Source: Impatiens glandulifera
Taxonomy: Eukaryota; Streptophyta; Magnoliopsida; Ericales; Balsaminaceae
NCBI RefSeq assembly: GCF_907164915.1
Contig: NC_061863.1
Coordinates: forward strand, 9,115,882-9,179,881
Direction: 5' to 3'
DNA length: 64,000 nucleotides
Part shown: piece by piece, positions 12,323 through 22,359 of the stretch
How positions within the stretch are numbered: position 1 is the stretch's first letter
How the letters are laid out: each line of letters begins with the position of its first letter
The notes under the pieces: model-generated
What the model saw: the letters and a program-made list of their open reading frames with translations, nothing else
What the model was told of the DNA's origin: nothing
Database searches by the model: none
Translations under genes and position numbers: made by a program

Positions 12323-13188
12323 AAGCTGTGCACATTTTAAAGGGTGTATTATAAAGATTAAAATGATTATAAATTTATGATAATGATATATGTGAGTGTA
12401 AATTTGAGAGATTCAAAGAATTATCAGATTTAAATGGGATGGGTACGAATTTGAATTTGAGGGATTAAGAGAATTGTGGTTCGAATTGAATCAAATGCAC
12501 AAAATGACGGTATAATGTGAATTATGTGATCGATAATGACGAACTAGTTTGATAAAAATACTCAAAATGAAGGTAAATGTTGGTCGATAATGAGATGGAA
12601 CAAAATGTCCAATGTGTGAGTAGAAGGTAGTCACAAATGTAGCAAAATGTTAGCAAAATTTTTATTATTTGCTTATTTATGTATATGTTTTAGGATTGCA
12701 ATTGCACCATATTTAAATGTCTATTTAATAGTTTCTTTTACTTATAATGGTGACTTTATTTGAAAATAATCTTACTTAGAACAAAATATTATTATTATTT
12801 TATAAAATATTATTTTTTTTTAATGTTTTATTTCAATTTAATTGAAGTTATAATTTAAAATATACTTTAATTATAAATATTAACAAATTTAATAATATTT
12901 TCTTAGTTTAAATATAATTTCAATTCTATCTATCTCTAAATAGATTCATATAAAATTAATTAATTAAATTAAAAATTTGTTATAATTAATTAAATTAAAA
13001 ATTTGTTAGTACATATCATTTGAATTTGTTTAAACTTTATCAAATAATTCTGAAAAATGTGATCTTAATTATTAATTCTAAGATATATTTTTAAACTTTA
13101 ATATAAATGATTGGTGTTTATAATAACGTTAATTTCTTATTGTTTAACTCTTTATTTTAATATATTTAATTAATTTTTATAAATTTTA
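12323..13188. other. AT-rich intergenic sequence
   Basis: No gene is seen. The words TGAGTGTAAATTTGAGAGATT and ATGACGGTATAATGTG resemble parts of the array at 10161-12000, so it may be a diverged extension of it. Confidence 0.4.
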
Positions 13189-13511
13189 TCATATTTATAT
13201 ATATATAATGATGCTTAATTTTTAAAGTGTCCGAATTGCCGGGTCGAGAGCTGTGGTTAATTTGGATATATGTGAGAGTAAATGGATACTTGGGTCGGAT
13301 GGTGGGTTGACCCGCCCATAAACATAAAACGGTTAAAAATAAAATTAAAAATAAATAAAATTAAAAATGTTATAAGTATGGTTCGAACTTGCAACCTAAC
13401 AAAACAAGTACAACATTTTAACCAACTAGACTAATAAGACTTTATATTTTAAATTCAACCCAAAATTTGATAAACGCGTGACATTTTAACAATTTAAGTT
13501 CAACTTTTTAA
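13189..13511 (+). mobile_element. Helitron-like element, copy 1
   Basis: It begins A|TCATATTTATATATATATAATG and continues GATGCTTAATTTTTAAAGTG and GGGTCGAGAGCTGTGGTTAA. The same head occurs at 13512 and, reversed, at 46496. The reverse strand near 13375-13440 has tRNA-like words (TAGTCTAGTTGG and AAGTTCGAACC). No 3' hairpin is seen before copy 2 begins. The Helitron class is assigned from the shared head, A|TC start and the hairpin of copy 2. Confidence 0.5.
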
Positions 13512-13705
13512 TCTCTCTATATATAATGATGCTTAATTTTTAAAGTGTCCTGATTGTCGGGTCGAGAATTGTGGTTAATTTGGATATATATAAGAGTAAA
13601 TGGATACTTGGGTTGGATTGTGGGTTGACCCGCCCATAAAAATTTTACCGTAATATTTTTTTCACGGTTTTTTATATTATTACTCGTGCAAATGCACAGG
13701 ATACA
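13512..13705 (+). mobile_element. Helitron-like element, copy 2 (short)
   Basis: It starts TCTCTCTATATATAATGATG after an A. It repeats the 120-base head of copy 1 and ends near a small hairpin, GTGCAAATGCAC (13686-13697), of the kind found just inside Helitron 3' ends. A clear CTRR terminus is not visible, so the right boundary is approximate. Confidence 0.5.
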
Positions 13706-14549
13706 TATTTAATTAATCTTTGCAACTCAATCGATTTTTGTTATGCTTGTTCATTTAATAATGTGTTTTTTTTATAACTTTAATCCATATTTATCAAATT
13801 AATTAATTCATATTTAATAAAATTAACAGATATAAATACTTAAAATTAATTAATATATAATAATTTAATTAATTATGTATTTATTGTTTAGACAATTTCA
13901 TATTAATTATTCATTACGCATTAAAAATAACAAAGAAGAAAATAAGTTTTGAATTATAAAGTGAAAAATGATAAAATTTTGTATTGTTAATGAATTAGAG
14001 AAATAAAATTTTATATTGTTGAAAAAATAAACTTTTAATTAAAATCATTCATTGATACGGTCGACGTCGACATTGTTTGTCTCTAAATTTGTCTTAATAT
14101 TTCTTCTTAGTTAAAGTTACAACATGTCTTTCTCTATAACAAAGTCGCCTCATTCTTGATATAATTTTTTTAATTGTTAATAATTATATTAAATTATCAA
14201 AAGTAATTGATAATAATAAACTCATTAAGTTACAACATGTCTTTCTCTATAACAATTCGACACTTACAAAATTTTTTGTTTTAATCTCTACTTTAGGCAT
14301 TATTGCTCTTCTCCCTTACATTACATTAACAATTAACAATATTTTTTTATTGGTATTCAAAGCATTTTAAATCAGTTAATTCAAATTAATTTGTTCAAAT
14401 TATAAATTTGAATAACGTTTGAATTTTATGTAATTTTTATTTAATTTTATTACATATATTCTAATTTTCATTTATTAATAGAATTTATATAATTTGTTTA
14501 AAATTCCAATAACTATTTTCAAACTAAAGACACCCCAATAGTAATAACC
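13706..14549. other. AT-rich intergenic, short internal duplication
   Basis: No gene is seen. The phrase AGTTACAACATGTCTTTCTC occurs twice (about 14113 and 14227), which suggests a small local duplication. Confidence 0.45.
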
Positions 14550-15107
14550 TTAGCCGAGAAAACAAAACATAGTTGGTTTCTTTTTGCTTGTCAATTCTAC
14601 TCGGGCTTATCTTAATTTAATATTCTTTATTATTTAATATAACTTCGATACATTGAACTTACATTCCATGTATTGAAAAATGTATATTTTTTTTAACATT
14701 AGAGATTTTAATTATTTACACATTTTCATCCATCTTTATTATAAAATATTTAGAATAACTAACTAAAATACAAAGATATCAATAAAAAAATATTAAATCA
14801 TTTTTTTGTTCAGATATAATTATTTGTTATGTTTAGAGTCCAAATAAATTGATATCTTGATTATACTATTATAGTATAATAAATTATTTAATAAACAAAA
14901 ATTAAAACTCTTAAAATATAAGAGATGCCAATAGTTTTTTGAAATATTAGAGATAATAATATTAGATTTAATATATAAATATTAATCTAATGGCAAAACG
15001 CCTCTTTATCTGAAGATCTTAAAAAAAGTATTTATTATTATTTAAAAATATAATATTTATAAGTGTGAATACTCAAACTCATAATTAGAAAAAGTAAGTT
15101 TCTTAGC

Positions 15108-15292
15108 TTTTTTTAGAATATTGGATTCGCTTCTCCTATAGAGTGCGACTAATCCCCGCAGGTTAAACACACATATTACGCAAATACACTTTATCATTTG
15201 ACTAGGCGCAGAACTTTCCGCCTGACGAGCTTGAACTCATGACCTTAAGAAGGCTGAGAATATCCACATCTTGTTACCGGTAGGCTAGAATA
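15108..15292 (-). mobile_element. tRNA-derived SINE, second copy
   Basis: Same family and orientation as 12108-12304. Shared plus-strand words include AGGCGCAGAACTT, CCGCCTGACG and TAGGCTAGAA. It is more diverged in its A and B boxes (TAGCCTACCGG and a decayed GAGTTCAAGC). Its head end is adjoined by the hAT MITE at 15298, so its own target duplication cannot be read with confidence. Confidence 0.75.
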
Positions 15293-15297
15293 GAAAG

Positions 15298-15768
15298 TAG
15301 GGATGACAATGGACGGTTCGGGGCGGGGAATGCATTTATCATCCCTGTCCCATTTTTATTTCGGGAATTTTTTTACTACCTTCTCCGTCCCGTTCGGTTT
15401 CGGAGAATCCCCGCGGGCACCATTTATACCCTATTATTTAAAAAAATATTTTTTTATATAATAATATTTTATATAAACGGATTTTTTAATATAATATATA
15501 TTGTAATATATTAAAAATTATATTATTATAATGAAATAAACTTAAAACTCTTATAAAATATAATTAACAAATAAATATATTGGTGATTTTATATATTTAA
15601 TTGTGTTTATAGTGTTCGAGATGGAATCAAGATGAGATCCGGGCGGGGACACAAAAATCATCTTCGTTTCATCCCTGATCGATCAACTACCGATCAATCT
15701 AAGGAAAATCGTCACAAACAGGACAATTCGATTGGTTATCGCGGAGCGATTTTAAATTGTCATCCTTA
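15298..15768 (+). mobile_element. hAT-type MITE with perfect 8-bp target duplication
   Basis: The element begins TAGGGATGACAATGGACGG and ends AAATTGTCATCCTTA. The flanks ATAGAAAG (15290-15297) and ATAGAAAG (15769-15776) are identical. The 471 bases carry GC-rich ends and an AT-rich middle with no coding capacity. It is the intact relative of the split copy at 4715-8137. Confidence 0.88.
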
Positions 15769-16149
15769 ATAGAAAGAATTAGTTCCATTATTTAAAAGAT
15801 AAAAACAATTAATTATTATCGTTAATATCCATTTAATTCACAAATTACTAAATAATAATCTTAATATAATTCACAAAATCATAACTAGTTATAGTATTCA
15901 TTTTATTATTATTTACAGATAATGAAAAATTATCTTTAATATATACCATATGAATAACCTACTTATAATGTTTGTTTTAATTCACAAAATCAACTTGAGT
16001 TATAGTATTCATTTAATAAATTGTTTTTTTACATTTAAAAAATTAATTATTCCATAGTTAATAAAATTGACATAAATAATATGAAACAATCACTTAATTG
16101 AAAGGGTTTAAGGTAGAGAGAAAAAAGCTATGTAGATCATAATTTGGAA

Positions 16150-18490
16150 TCATCATGGATCAAAGAAAGCGTAACACGGAACGATCAACACGACGACACA
16201 ATAGGCACAAACGATACGATACGAACGGCAGGGGAGGCTTGGTATTGTCTTGCGTCGTATATCATCAAATCGGCGCCAGCATCACCATTGATCAAAGGAA
16301 GCGCGATCGGCAAATGTGGCACTACACGATCGGCATGGGTGGCATGATAGACATAAGTGGCACAATATTGTCATGCCCCATAAATCAGCCATTAAGTGTC
16401 GTTAGTCTAGGGTTTCTTGTGCATTTGTAAGCGCCGCTGGAATTTGTCATTGATTGTAGTTTATTGTGATCATCTCTTAGGGTTTCTATAATTGCTTTGT
16501 TTCTGACATCATGGGGAAGAGAAGAAGAAAAGTAATTAATCTACAAAAGTCATGGAGTTTGTGCTAGAAGGAATTAAGGAAGCATCAGTCAAAGAAATTG
16601 AAAGAATTACTGAAGAAGTTAATAAAGAACAACAAGATAACAACACAAGTAAGCAATCTACTCCAACTGCTGCTGGGAAAATTAATTTAGAAAATGATGT
16701 AGAAAAATATGGGATAATGAAGTAGTTTGGAAGATAAACTATAATGAAAGAGTTAATTTGTTTGTGCTCAAGAATCAGATTACAAAGCTCCTTAAGAATG
16801 CCAAAATGGGAGAAGTTTTCATTAATAAGAAGAAAGCATAGCAGATTACAATTCAACTCAACATCCATTATCTTTAAGACCAGAATCTTCTGGAAAAAAG
16901 AAGAATATGAAGAAATTGTTCAATGGTCTTGCTACAATGAAGAAACTGGTGAAGGCTCTCAAATCTAAGTAATATACTATCAGGCAACTCGACATAAAAA
17001 ACTAATGAAGTCTGGAAGAACAACAATACAAAAAAGACATAAGACCATGCCTATAAAGGGAAAATCTACTTGGACAATACACAAACAATATTGGATGTAC
17101 TGAATTTTTCATTTGAATTTAAATTGCCTACTAAAGTAGAGAAAAACTGTATAAAGGAATGAGAAAATTTAGTTGTGGGAAACTATATAGAAAAAAATAG
17201 AGTATCATTCCCAATTACTAAAGAGACATTATTGAAGCAATTGGAAGGAAAAGGGATGGAGAAGATTTCAGCAAATGTCCATAGTTTATAATTCCTTAAA
17301 TTTATGAATGGATCTAATCTAGAGGAAATTCTATGAAATGGACATACATATACAGGATCTAACTGTATGAAGTTGGAAAATTGTCTGAAGATTTGAACCT
17401 ATTGAGTAAACCAAAAGAAACTAGACAAATATGGTTCAAGCTCTGAAATATACTTGCACATATGTACAATTCTGAAGCCCTTAGTCATTTTGCAGGTTTA
17501 TTGGGTAGACAATTATAGATGGATCCAATTACTGAAGGAGGAGAGCACCTATCATTTACTATAATTAGAATTGAGGTGCATCCTAGAAGCACACTGCCGG
17601 AATGTATGACAATAGTAGGAAAAAAAACCCTACTATAATGGAAATTACTTATGAGTGGATGCCATACTGCTCTTTCTGCAATACATTTTAACATGGAAGC
17701 CCAAAATGTGATTTGACTAAGAAAGAAGATCAGAAAATTCATAAAGGCGGAAAAGTAAAGATGCAGGAAAATGAAACAGATGTGTGTATAATTAAAAAGA
17801 AAAATGTTGTTAAATAACAAGAAACAGAAGATAAAATTATGTACAAGAAGAAAACAGTAAAGGAATGAGGTGGAACTTCAGACTAATCATGTTGAAGAGA
17901 TAGTTGAAAAATTGCAATCAAATTAAGTTGAAGTGGTTGCTGATGAAAACGGAGAGAAAGACACTCAAGTAATCTTGGAAGAAGAGAATTTTAAGGTTGA
18001 TATAGAAGAATCTAAAGTTGTTGAGGATTCCAATGTCGAAGTTGAAGGAAATGAAGACAATGATCTAGAAATTTAAGTTGAGAACAATAAGGTGAAGAGC
18101 CTGAAAATCCTGAAAAATAATTTTTTTTATCAAATCAGAATGGGTTCATATAAAGAAAGAAATCAAAATGAAAATATGCAGTATTTATCAACCTTTTCAT
18201 TTCATCTCCTTTTATTGCAAGAGGAATGAGAAGGGGAACAGAAAGACAACATGTCGATACAATAGGTTGATATGAAAATAAAATTCCTGATTGGAATAGT
18301 TAGGATTTGATTCCGTTTATAATTTTTATTTGTAATCTCTATTTGTATGTTTGATTGTTACTAATCAGGTTCTTTAGAGTTGTTTAATTGTCATCTTTTA
18401 ATCATTGTTAGGGTTTGTCTAACTTTGATTCTTTACCTCCCATTTTAAAATTTTAATGAAATGATTTTAACCGTTTTCTAAAAAATATAT
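16150..18490 (+). mobile_element. LINE relic with ORF1 (copy 2), reverse transcriptase missing
   Basis: It starts with the same leader words as 9215-9480. ORF1 starts near ATGGGGAAGAGAAG and runs to about 18070 with many stops and shifts. Readable parts include VNLFVLKNQITKLLKNAKMG, MDPITEGGEHLSFTIIRIEV and a CX2CX4HX4C zinc knuckle (ITYEWMPYC then CSFCNTF, HGSPKC) near 17645-17715. This order (DUF4283-like, then knuckle) is typical of plant LINE ORF1. It then passes directly to a 3' region ending in TTTCTAAAAAATATATA. ORF2 is absent. Confidence 0.7.
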
Positions 18491-18529
18491 ATATAATACT
18501 TTAAATTATTTAAGATATTATAATTTAGT

Positions 18530-18980
18530 TAATTACATATTTATTCTCAAACAACTTAAAATTCATTATTCTAACACTTAGTTTTAAAATAAATATCTTC
18601 TATATCATTCATAAATTAATGTAATATGCATTTGATTCATTTCCATATCATTGAGATTCATATGAATTATCTTATCATTCATATTTAAAATTTAGGTAAA
18701 TAATTCAAAATAAAATAAAAGAAACAACTAATTAAATATCGTGTGTATATATTATAAGGTATTAACTAGGAATCTCTATATATATCTCCCTTTAAATTTA
18801 TTACATTATATAACACTTATACTTAAATAAAATGTTTATTACTATATCATTCAATAATACGTGTTTTGATTTATTTCCATATCATTTAGATTCATAAAAT
18901 TATATGAATTATTTTATTATTTCGTGTTTAAAATTTAGGTAAGTCATTCATTATTGTAAAAGGAAACAAAGTTTAATAAT
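18530..18980. repeat. AT-rich imperfect tandem duplication, about 240-bp unit
   Basis: Two adjacent blocks share TATATCATTCA, TGATTCATTTCCATATCATT, GATTCAT, TTTAAAATTTAGGTAA and the closing GAAACAA. The second starts near 18780. No gene is seen. Confidence 0.5.
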
Positions 18981-19284
18981 TTAGAAAACTAAGTATTAAT
19001 ATTAAAATTAGATTAAATATTGTAGTGGCATATTAAACCACAAAGTTGTATTCACATATTATTTAATTCACATATTGTGCAATTGCACTTGTTTATTTAA
19101 TATTTTTACTCAATTTTATGTATCTAAGTTTATTTTCTCAATCCTTTGTAATATATGTAAAAATAACTTACTATAATAATTAATACAACACAACATGGAT
19201 CAGTATTTATATGAACCCGGGGATCTCACATCTCTATTCAATACTTAAAGAAGTTGATTTTCATTTACAATTTAATTAAGCGTT

Positions 19285-19710
19285 ATGAAAACTAATCCAA
19301 CATTTCGATTTAGTCTATTTTTTGTTTTTCTCAATCTCTTCATCTTCAACTTCTTAACATCCTCTATTAGCGCAAAAAGGCCAAGGAGTGAGGTCCATAT
19401 AAAAAGTGATGTCGGAGGGCCGTTGCAAGTGAGATGTAAATCAGGGGACGGCTTCTTAAGCATTAACACTTTAAATCAAGGGCAAGATTTCATGTGGGAT
19501 TTCCGCGTTAATTTTTGGGAGACAACACTTTACTTCTGTCATTTTCAATGGAAAACAAAAAAGATATCGATAGATACCTTTAATGTCAAATTAAGTAAAA
19601 AGTATTGTAGGGTTGATGTTGAGGTTTACCATTGTTTTTGGGTGACAAAAGCTGATGGTTTCTATGTAAGTAGAAACAATACCGACTTTAGTAAAGTTTA
19701 TAATTGGTGA
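19285..19710 (+). CDS. S-protein homologue, secreted (self-incompatibility S1 family)
   Basis: A small secreted protein of 141 residues, intronless as usual for the family. Residues 1 to about 30 form a signal peptide (hydrophobic LFFVFLNLFIFNFL, then SISA). The mature part follows the S1 fold pattern: EVHIKSDVGGPLQVRCKS, GQDFMWDFRVNFWETTLYFC, then YCRVDVEVYHCFWVTKADGFYV. Four cysteines (51, 85, 108, 117) are placed as in disulphide-bonded family members, and N131-N132-T133 is a possible glycosylation site. In poppy the founding member is the stigma self-incompatibility ligand; most homologues in other plants have no known role, so function here is open. The frame is intact. No second copy lies in the window. 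Confidence 0.9.
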   Translation: MKTNPTFRFSLFFVFLNLFIFNFLTSSISAKRPRSEVHIKSDVGGPLQVRCKSGDGFLSINTLNQGQDFMWDFRVNFWETTLYFCHFQWKTKKISIDTFNVKLSKKYCRVDVEVYHCFWVTKADGFYVSRNNTDFSKVYNW

Positions 19711-20039
19711 TTATTTTTTTATGAAAAATATCACATTATAATAAGAGAACAGTTGATGTTTGCATTGGTATCCTATTCAAGGGCTTGTTTTGACCCTTCA
19801 TCTTATTTCTGATTAATTTATTTATTTTCTTGGTTAATATTTAATTTTAATTTTATTTGAACTTATGATCATGAATTCTTGTCTTAACACTCAGTTAATT
19901 ATCTTTTATGTTTCTAACTTAATATAATTGAAAGAATAATTATAACTTATATTAAGAACTTTTATATATCAAGATAATATTACAACTTAACAAATGAGCA
20001 GTAAGTAAGTGACATCTGATATTTGTAAACAATTAATAT
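19711..20039. other. Downstream of the S-protein gene
   Basis: AT-rich, presumably 3' UTR and spacer. No clear poly(A) signal can be singled out and nothing else is seen. Confidence 0.5.
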
Positions 20040-20690
20040 TTTGCCTTTTAGCCATCAGAAACAAAAACATGTTTGGTTTCTTTTTATGTGTATATTTTAT
20101 TAGGAATTTATCTTAATTTAATATTATTTATGATGTGATATAACTTAAATGTTTTTTTAATTTATATGTTATATTGAAAACATATAATAATTTTATATTT
20201 AAATTAATAAAAAATAATAATCTAATCATATTTTTTTAAAATTGTTTTAATATCAGTATTAAGATCAATAATTCAAATCATAAATCAACTATTATTTTTA
20301 AGGAGACCATCGGTAGTGGGGCATAACTGGCTGATCTTAGATACAAAACTTACATTTATGTAGAAAAATGTTTGTTTTTTTAAACACTAGATATTTTAAT
20401 TTTTATACTAACATGCTGATCCATCTTTATTATAAAATAATTCAAATAATTATCTAAAATACAAAAATATAATTTGTTTTATTGTATATCATTTGATTTA
20501 TTTTTGTTCAAAGATAATTATTTTTTATATTTATATATATAATATCCATTTAATTATCAAATTAAACCAAATTATAATCTTCATCTAATTCACAAAATCA
20601 CCTAACTAGTTATAATATCCATTTAATTATTATCTGCAAGATAATGAAACATTATTTTTAACATTTACCATATTAATCACCAATTAATCA
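20040..20690. repeat. Duplicated segment (partner 14550-16020)
   Basis: The uninterrupted partner of the segment described at 14550-16020. It lies 330 bases downstream of the S-protein gene. Confidence 0.6.
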
Positions 20691-20734
20691 ATTACCATTG
20701 TCATTTTTTTTTAATAAAAGAAGAACTAACATGA

Positions 20735-20835
20735 CACCCCACAGTTATAATTCCCGCTTAAACTCAAAGCGCTATAGATAGAATCGAAACCGTAATTTTT
20801 TTATTACCACTGAATTATCTTGGTGAGTGAAAATA
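20735..20835 (-). mobile_element. Possible SINE remnant
   Basis: On the minus strand the order TAATTCAGTGGTAAT then GGTTTCGATTCTA resembles degraded A and B boxes of a tRNA-derived SINE. No tail or target duplication can be defined. Confidence 0.35.
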
Positions 20836-21065
20836 TAAAAAGATTAATTGTCCCCGAAAATTTAGATGGGCTACTCGCTTATAGGTTATTTGGAGGGTAA
20901 TTTCTTAATTTACAAGAGATACCTAATTTTATGGAGAAAAAAAATTCCCACTTACTCACTTTAAAACCCAGCTGATAACTGATTATACCATCAATTCAAT
21001 TATTTAAATATACACATACACTTGGTGACTTTTCATAAAGCATAAAATACGAATTAATAAATATT

Positions 21066-22259
21066 ATATTCATGGTGGCACGTTCTATCAGTTCAGATCT
21101 TCTGCTACCGATTGCCGTGTTCCCCTGTGGCGGACCAATCAGATTGCAGCATTATTATTTTAATAATAAATCAATCTGGGTAGGAGACGGAGGGAGGGAG
21201 TATCCGGAATCCGGGTTTCGGCCCGGGTTCACACAAGACGCCGTTAACGGAAGCGCCTGTTAACGCCAGGAAATAATATAATAATCATATGATACCCAAA
21301 TAAGATATCTTCGCTCCAGGCACCGTGTCAGAGGGAAGGGTGAGATGCGATGGGAGCGAAGATCTACACGCCCGTTGCCATGACCCTCATGTAAACCCCC
21401 CATACCCACCCATGAGAAGACCGCCTGCCGTTCATGAAAATACACTTACACATCTATGTAAAGACCAAAATGACAGGGATATTATATTTACGTTTATTAA
21501 ATATTAATTTAATTTATTAAAAATCGAATGAAGCGATATAATATTCGCTTCAATTAATTCATTTATTTTTTTTCAAGGAATTTTTATTTAATTTTAGTAT
21601 TTAATTTTTTTTGCCTCGAGACTCTCTAGAGCGAAGATATATTTGCTTCAATTAATTTTAATTAAAACCTCATGTAAACCCCCCAACCCACCCATGAGAA
21701 GACCGCCTGCCTGCCATGGAAAGACAATTACCCGTCTATGTGAAGACCAAAATGACATGGATTTTATATTTCCATTTATTAAATATTAATTCAATTAATT
21801 GAAGATGACATGCAGCAAACGAACAAATCTTCGCCTCAATTCCTTGTCTATTTGATTATTATTAATTTTATATTTCCGTTTATTAATAAATGTTAATTCA
21901 ATTAATTTGAAATGACAATCAGTAAACGACCAAATATTCGCTTTAATTTTGTTTTTCGAGTAGACGATTGAAAGCGAAGATTTCTTTTTTTCAAATATTT
22001 TTAGCCTGACGTTCATGTAAAACCACCTCCCCTCCAATGAGAAGCCAACTTGCCTGTCATGTAAATTCACTTACCCGTGCATTTACATTCCGCGAATAAA
22101 TCTTCGCTTCGATGAATAGTTTTTATTTTCAATTTATTTTTATTATTTTTTTAAGAAGTTACGATATCGAACGAATATTTATTCGCTTCCATGACTAGTT
22201 GATATAATTTCAATTTCCCGCTACAAGCCGACTCTCCCTCAATTTCATTTTCATAAGCA
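21066..22259. repeat. Left flank of the 21-32 kb block: GC-rich start, then CATGTAAACCCC and GCGAA/TTCGC repeats
   Basis: A GC-richer start (21066-21290, with CGTTAACGGAAGCGCCTGTT) is followed by two copies of a motif set at 21387-21500 and 21668-21780: CATGTAAACCCCCC, CCCATGAGAAGACCGCCTGC and TATGTRAAGACCAAAATGAC. A third, shorter version is near 22014. Between them lie imperfect palindromes such as GAAGCGA...TCGCTTC (21530-21551), GCGAATAAATCTTCGC (near 22092) and GAACGAAT...ATTCGCTTC (22169-22189). The same motifs recur at 28.6-31.8 kb. No gene is evident; a 63-codon frame at 21072 has no recognisable features. Confidence 0.6.
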
Positions 22260-22359
22260 ACTGTTCATATTCTTCTCTCTCTATCTCCCGGCGATAATCC
22301 AAACACTGAACGTCGAAACCCTAGATATTTCGTTTATACTACAAGGATTTCTTCTGAAC

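Larger units (their letters stand above)
14550..16020. repeat. Duplicated segment (partner 20040-20690), interrupted by a SINE and a MITE
   Basis: The flanking parts 14550-14950 and 15790-16000 match 20040-20560 and 20530-20690 in the same order and orientation. Shared words include TTGGTTTCTTTTT, TCTTAATTTAATATT and CATCTTTATTATAAAAT, and later AATATCCATTTAATT and CTAGTTATA. The partner lacks the SINE and MITE, so these arrived after the duplication. Confidence 0.65.

Noticed and set aside
13375..13440. tRNA-like sequence on the minus strand (TAGTCTAGTTGG, GTTCGAACC)
   Set aside because: The spacing and stems do not make a full tRNA cloverleaf, and it lies inside a repeated Helitron-like element.
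21072..21263. 63-codon frame at the GC-rich start of the 21-32 kb block
   Set aside because: No domain, no splice partner found, and it may simply reflect higher GC.
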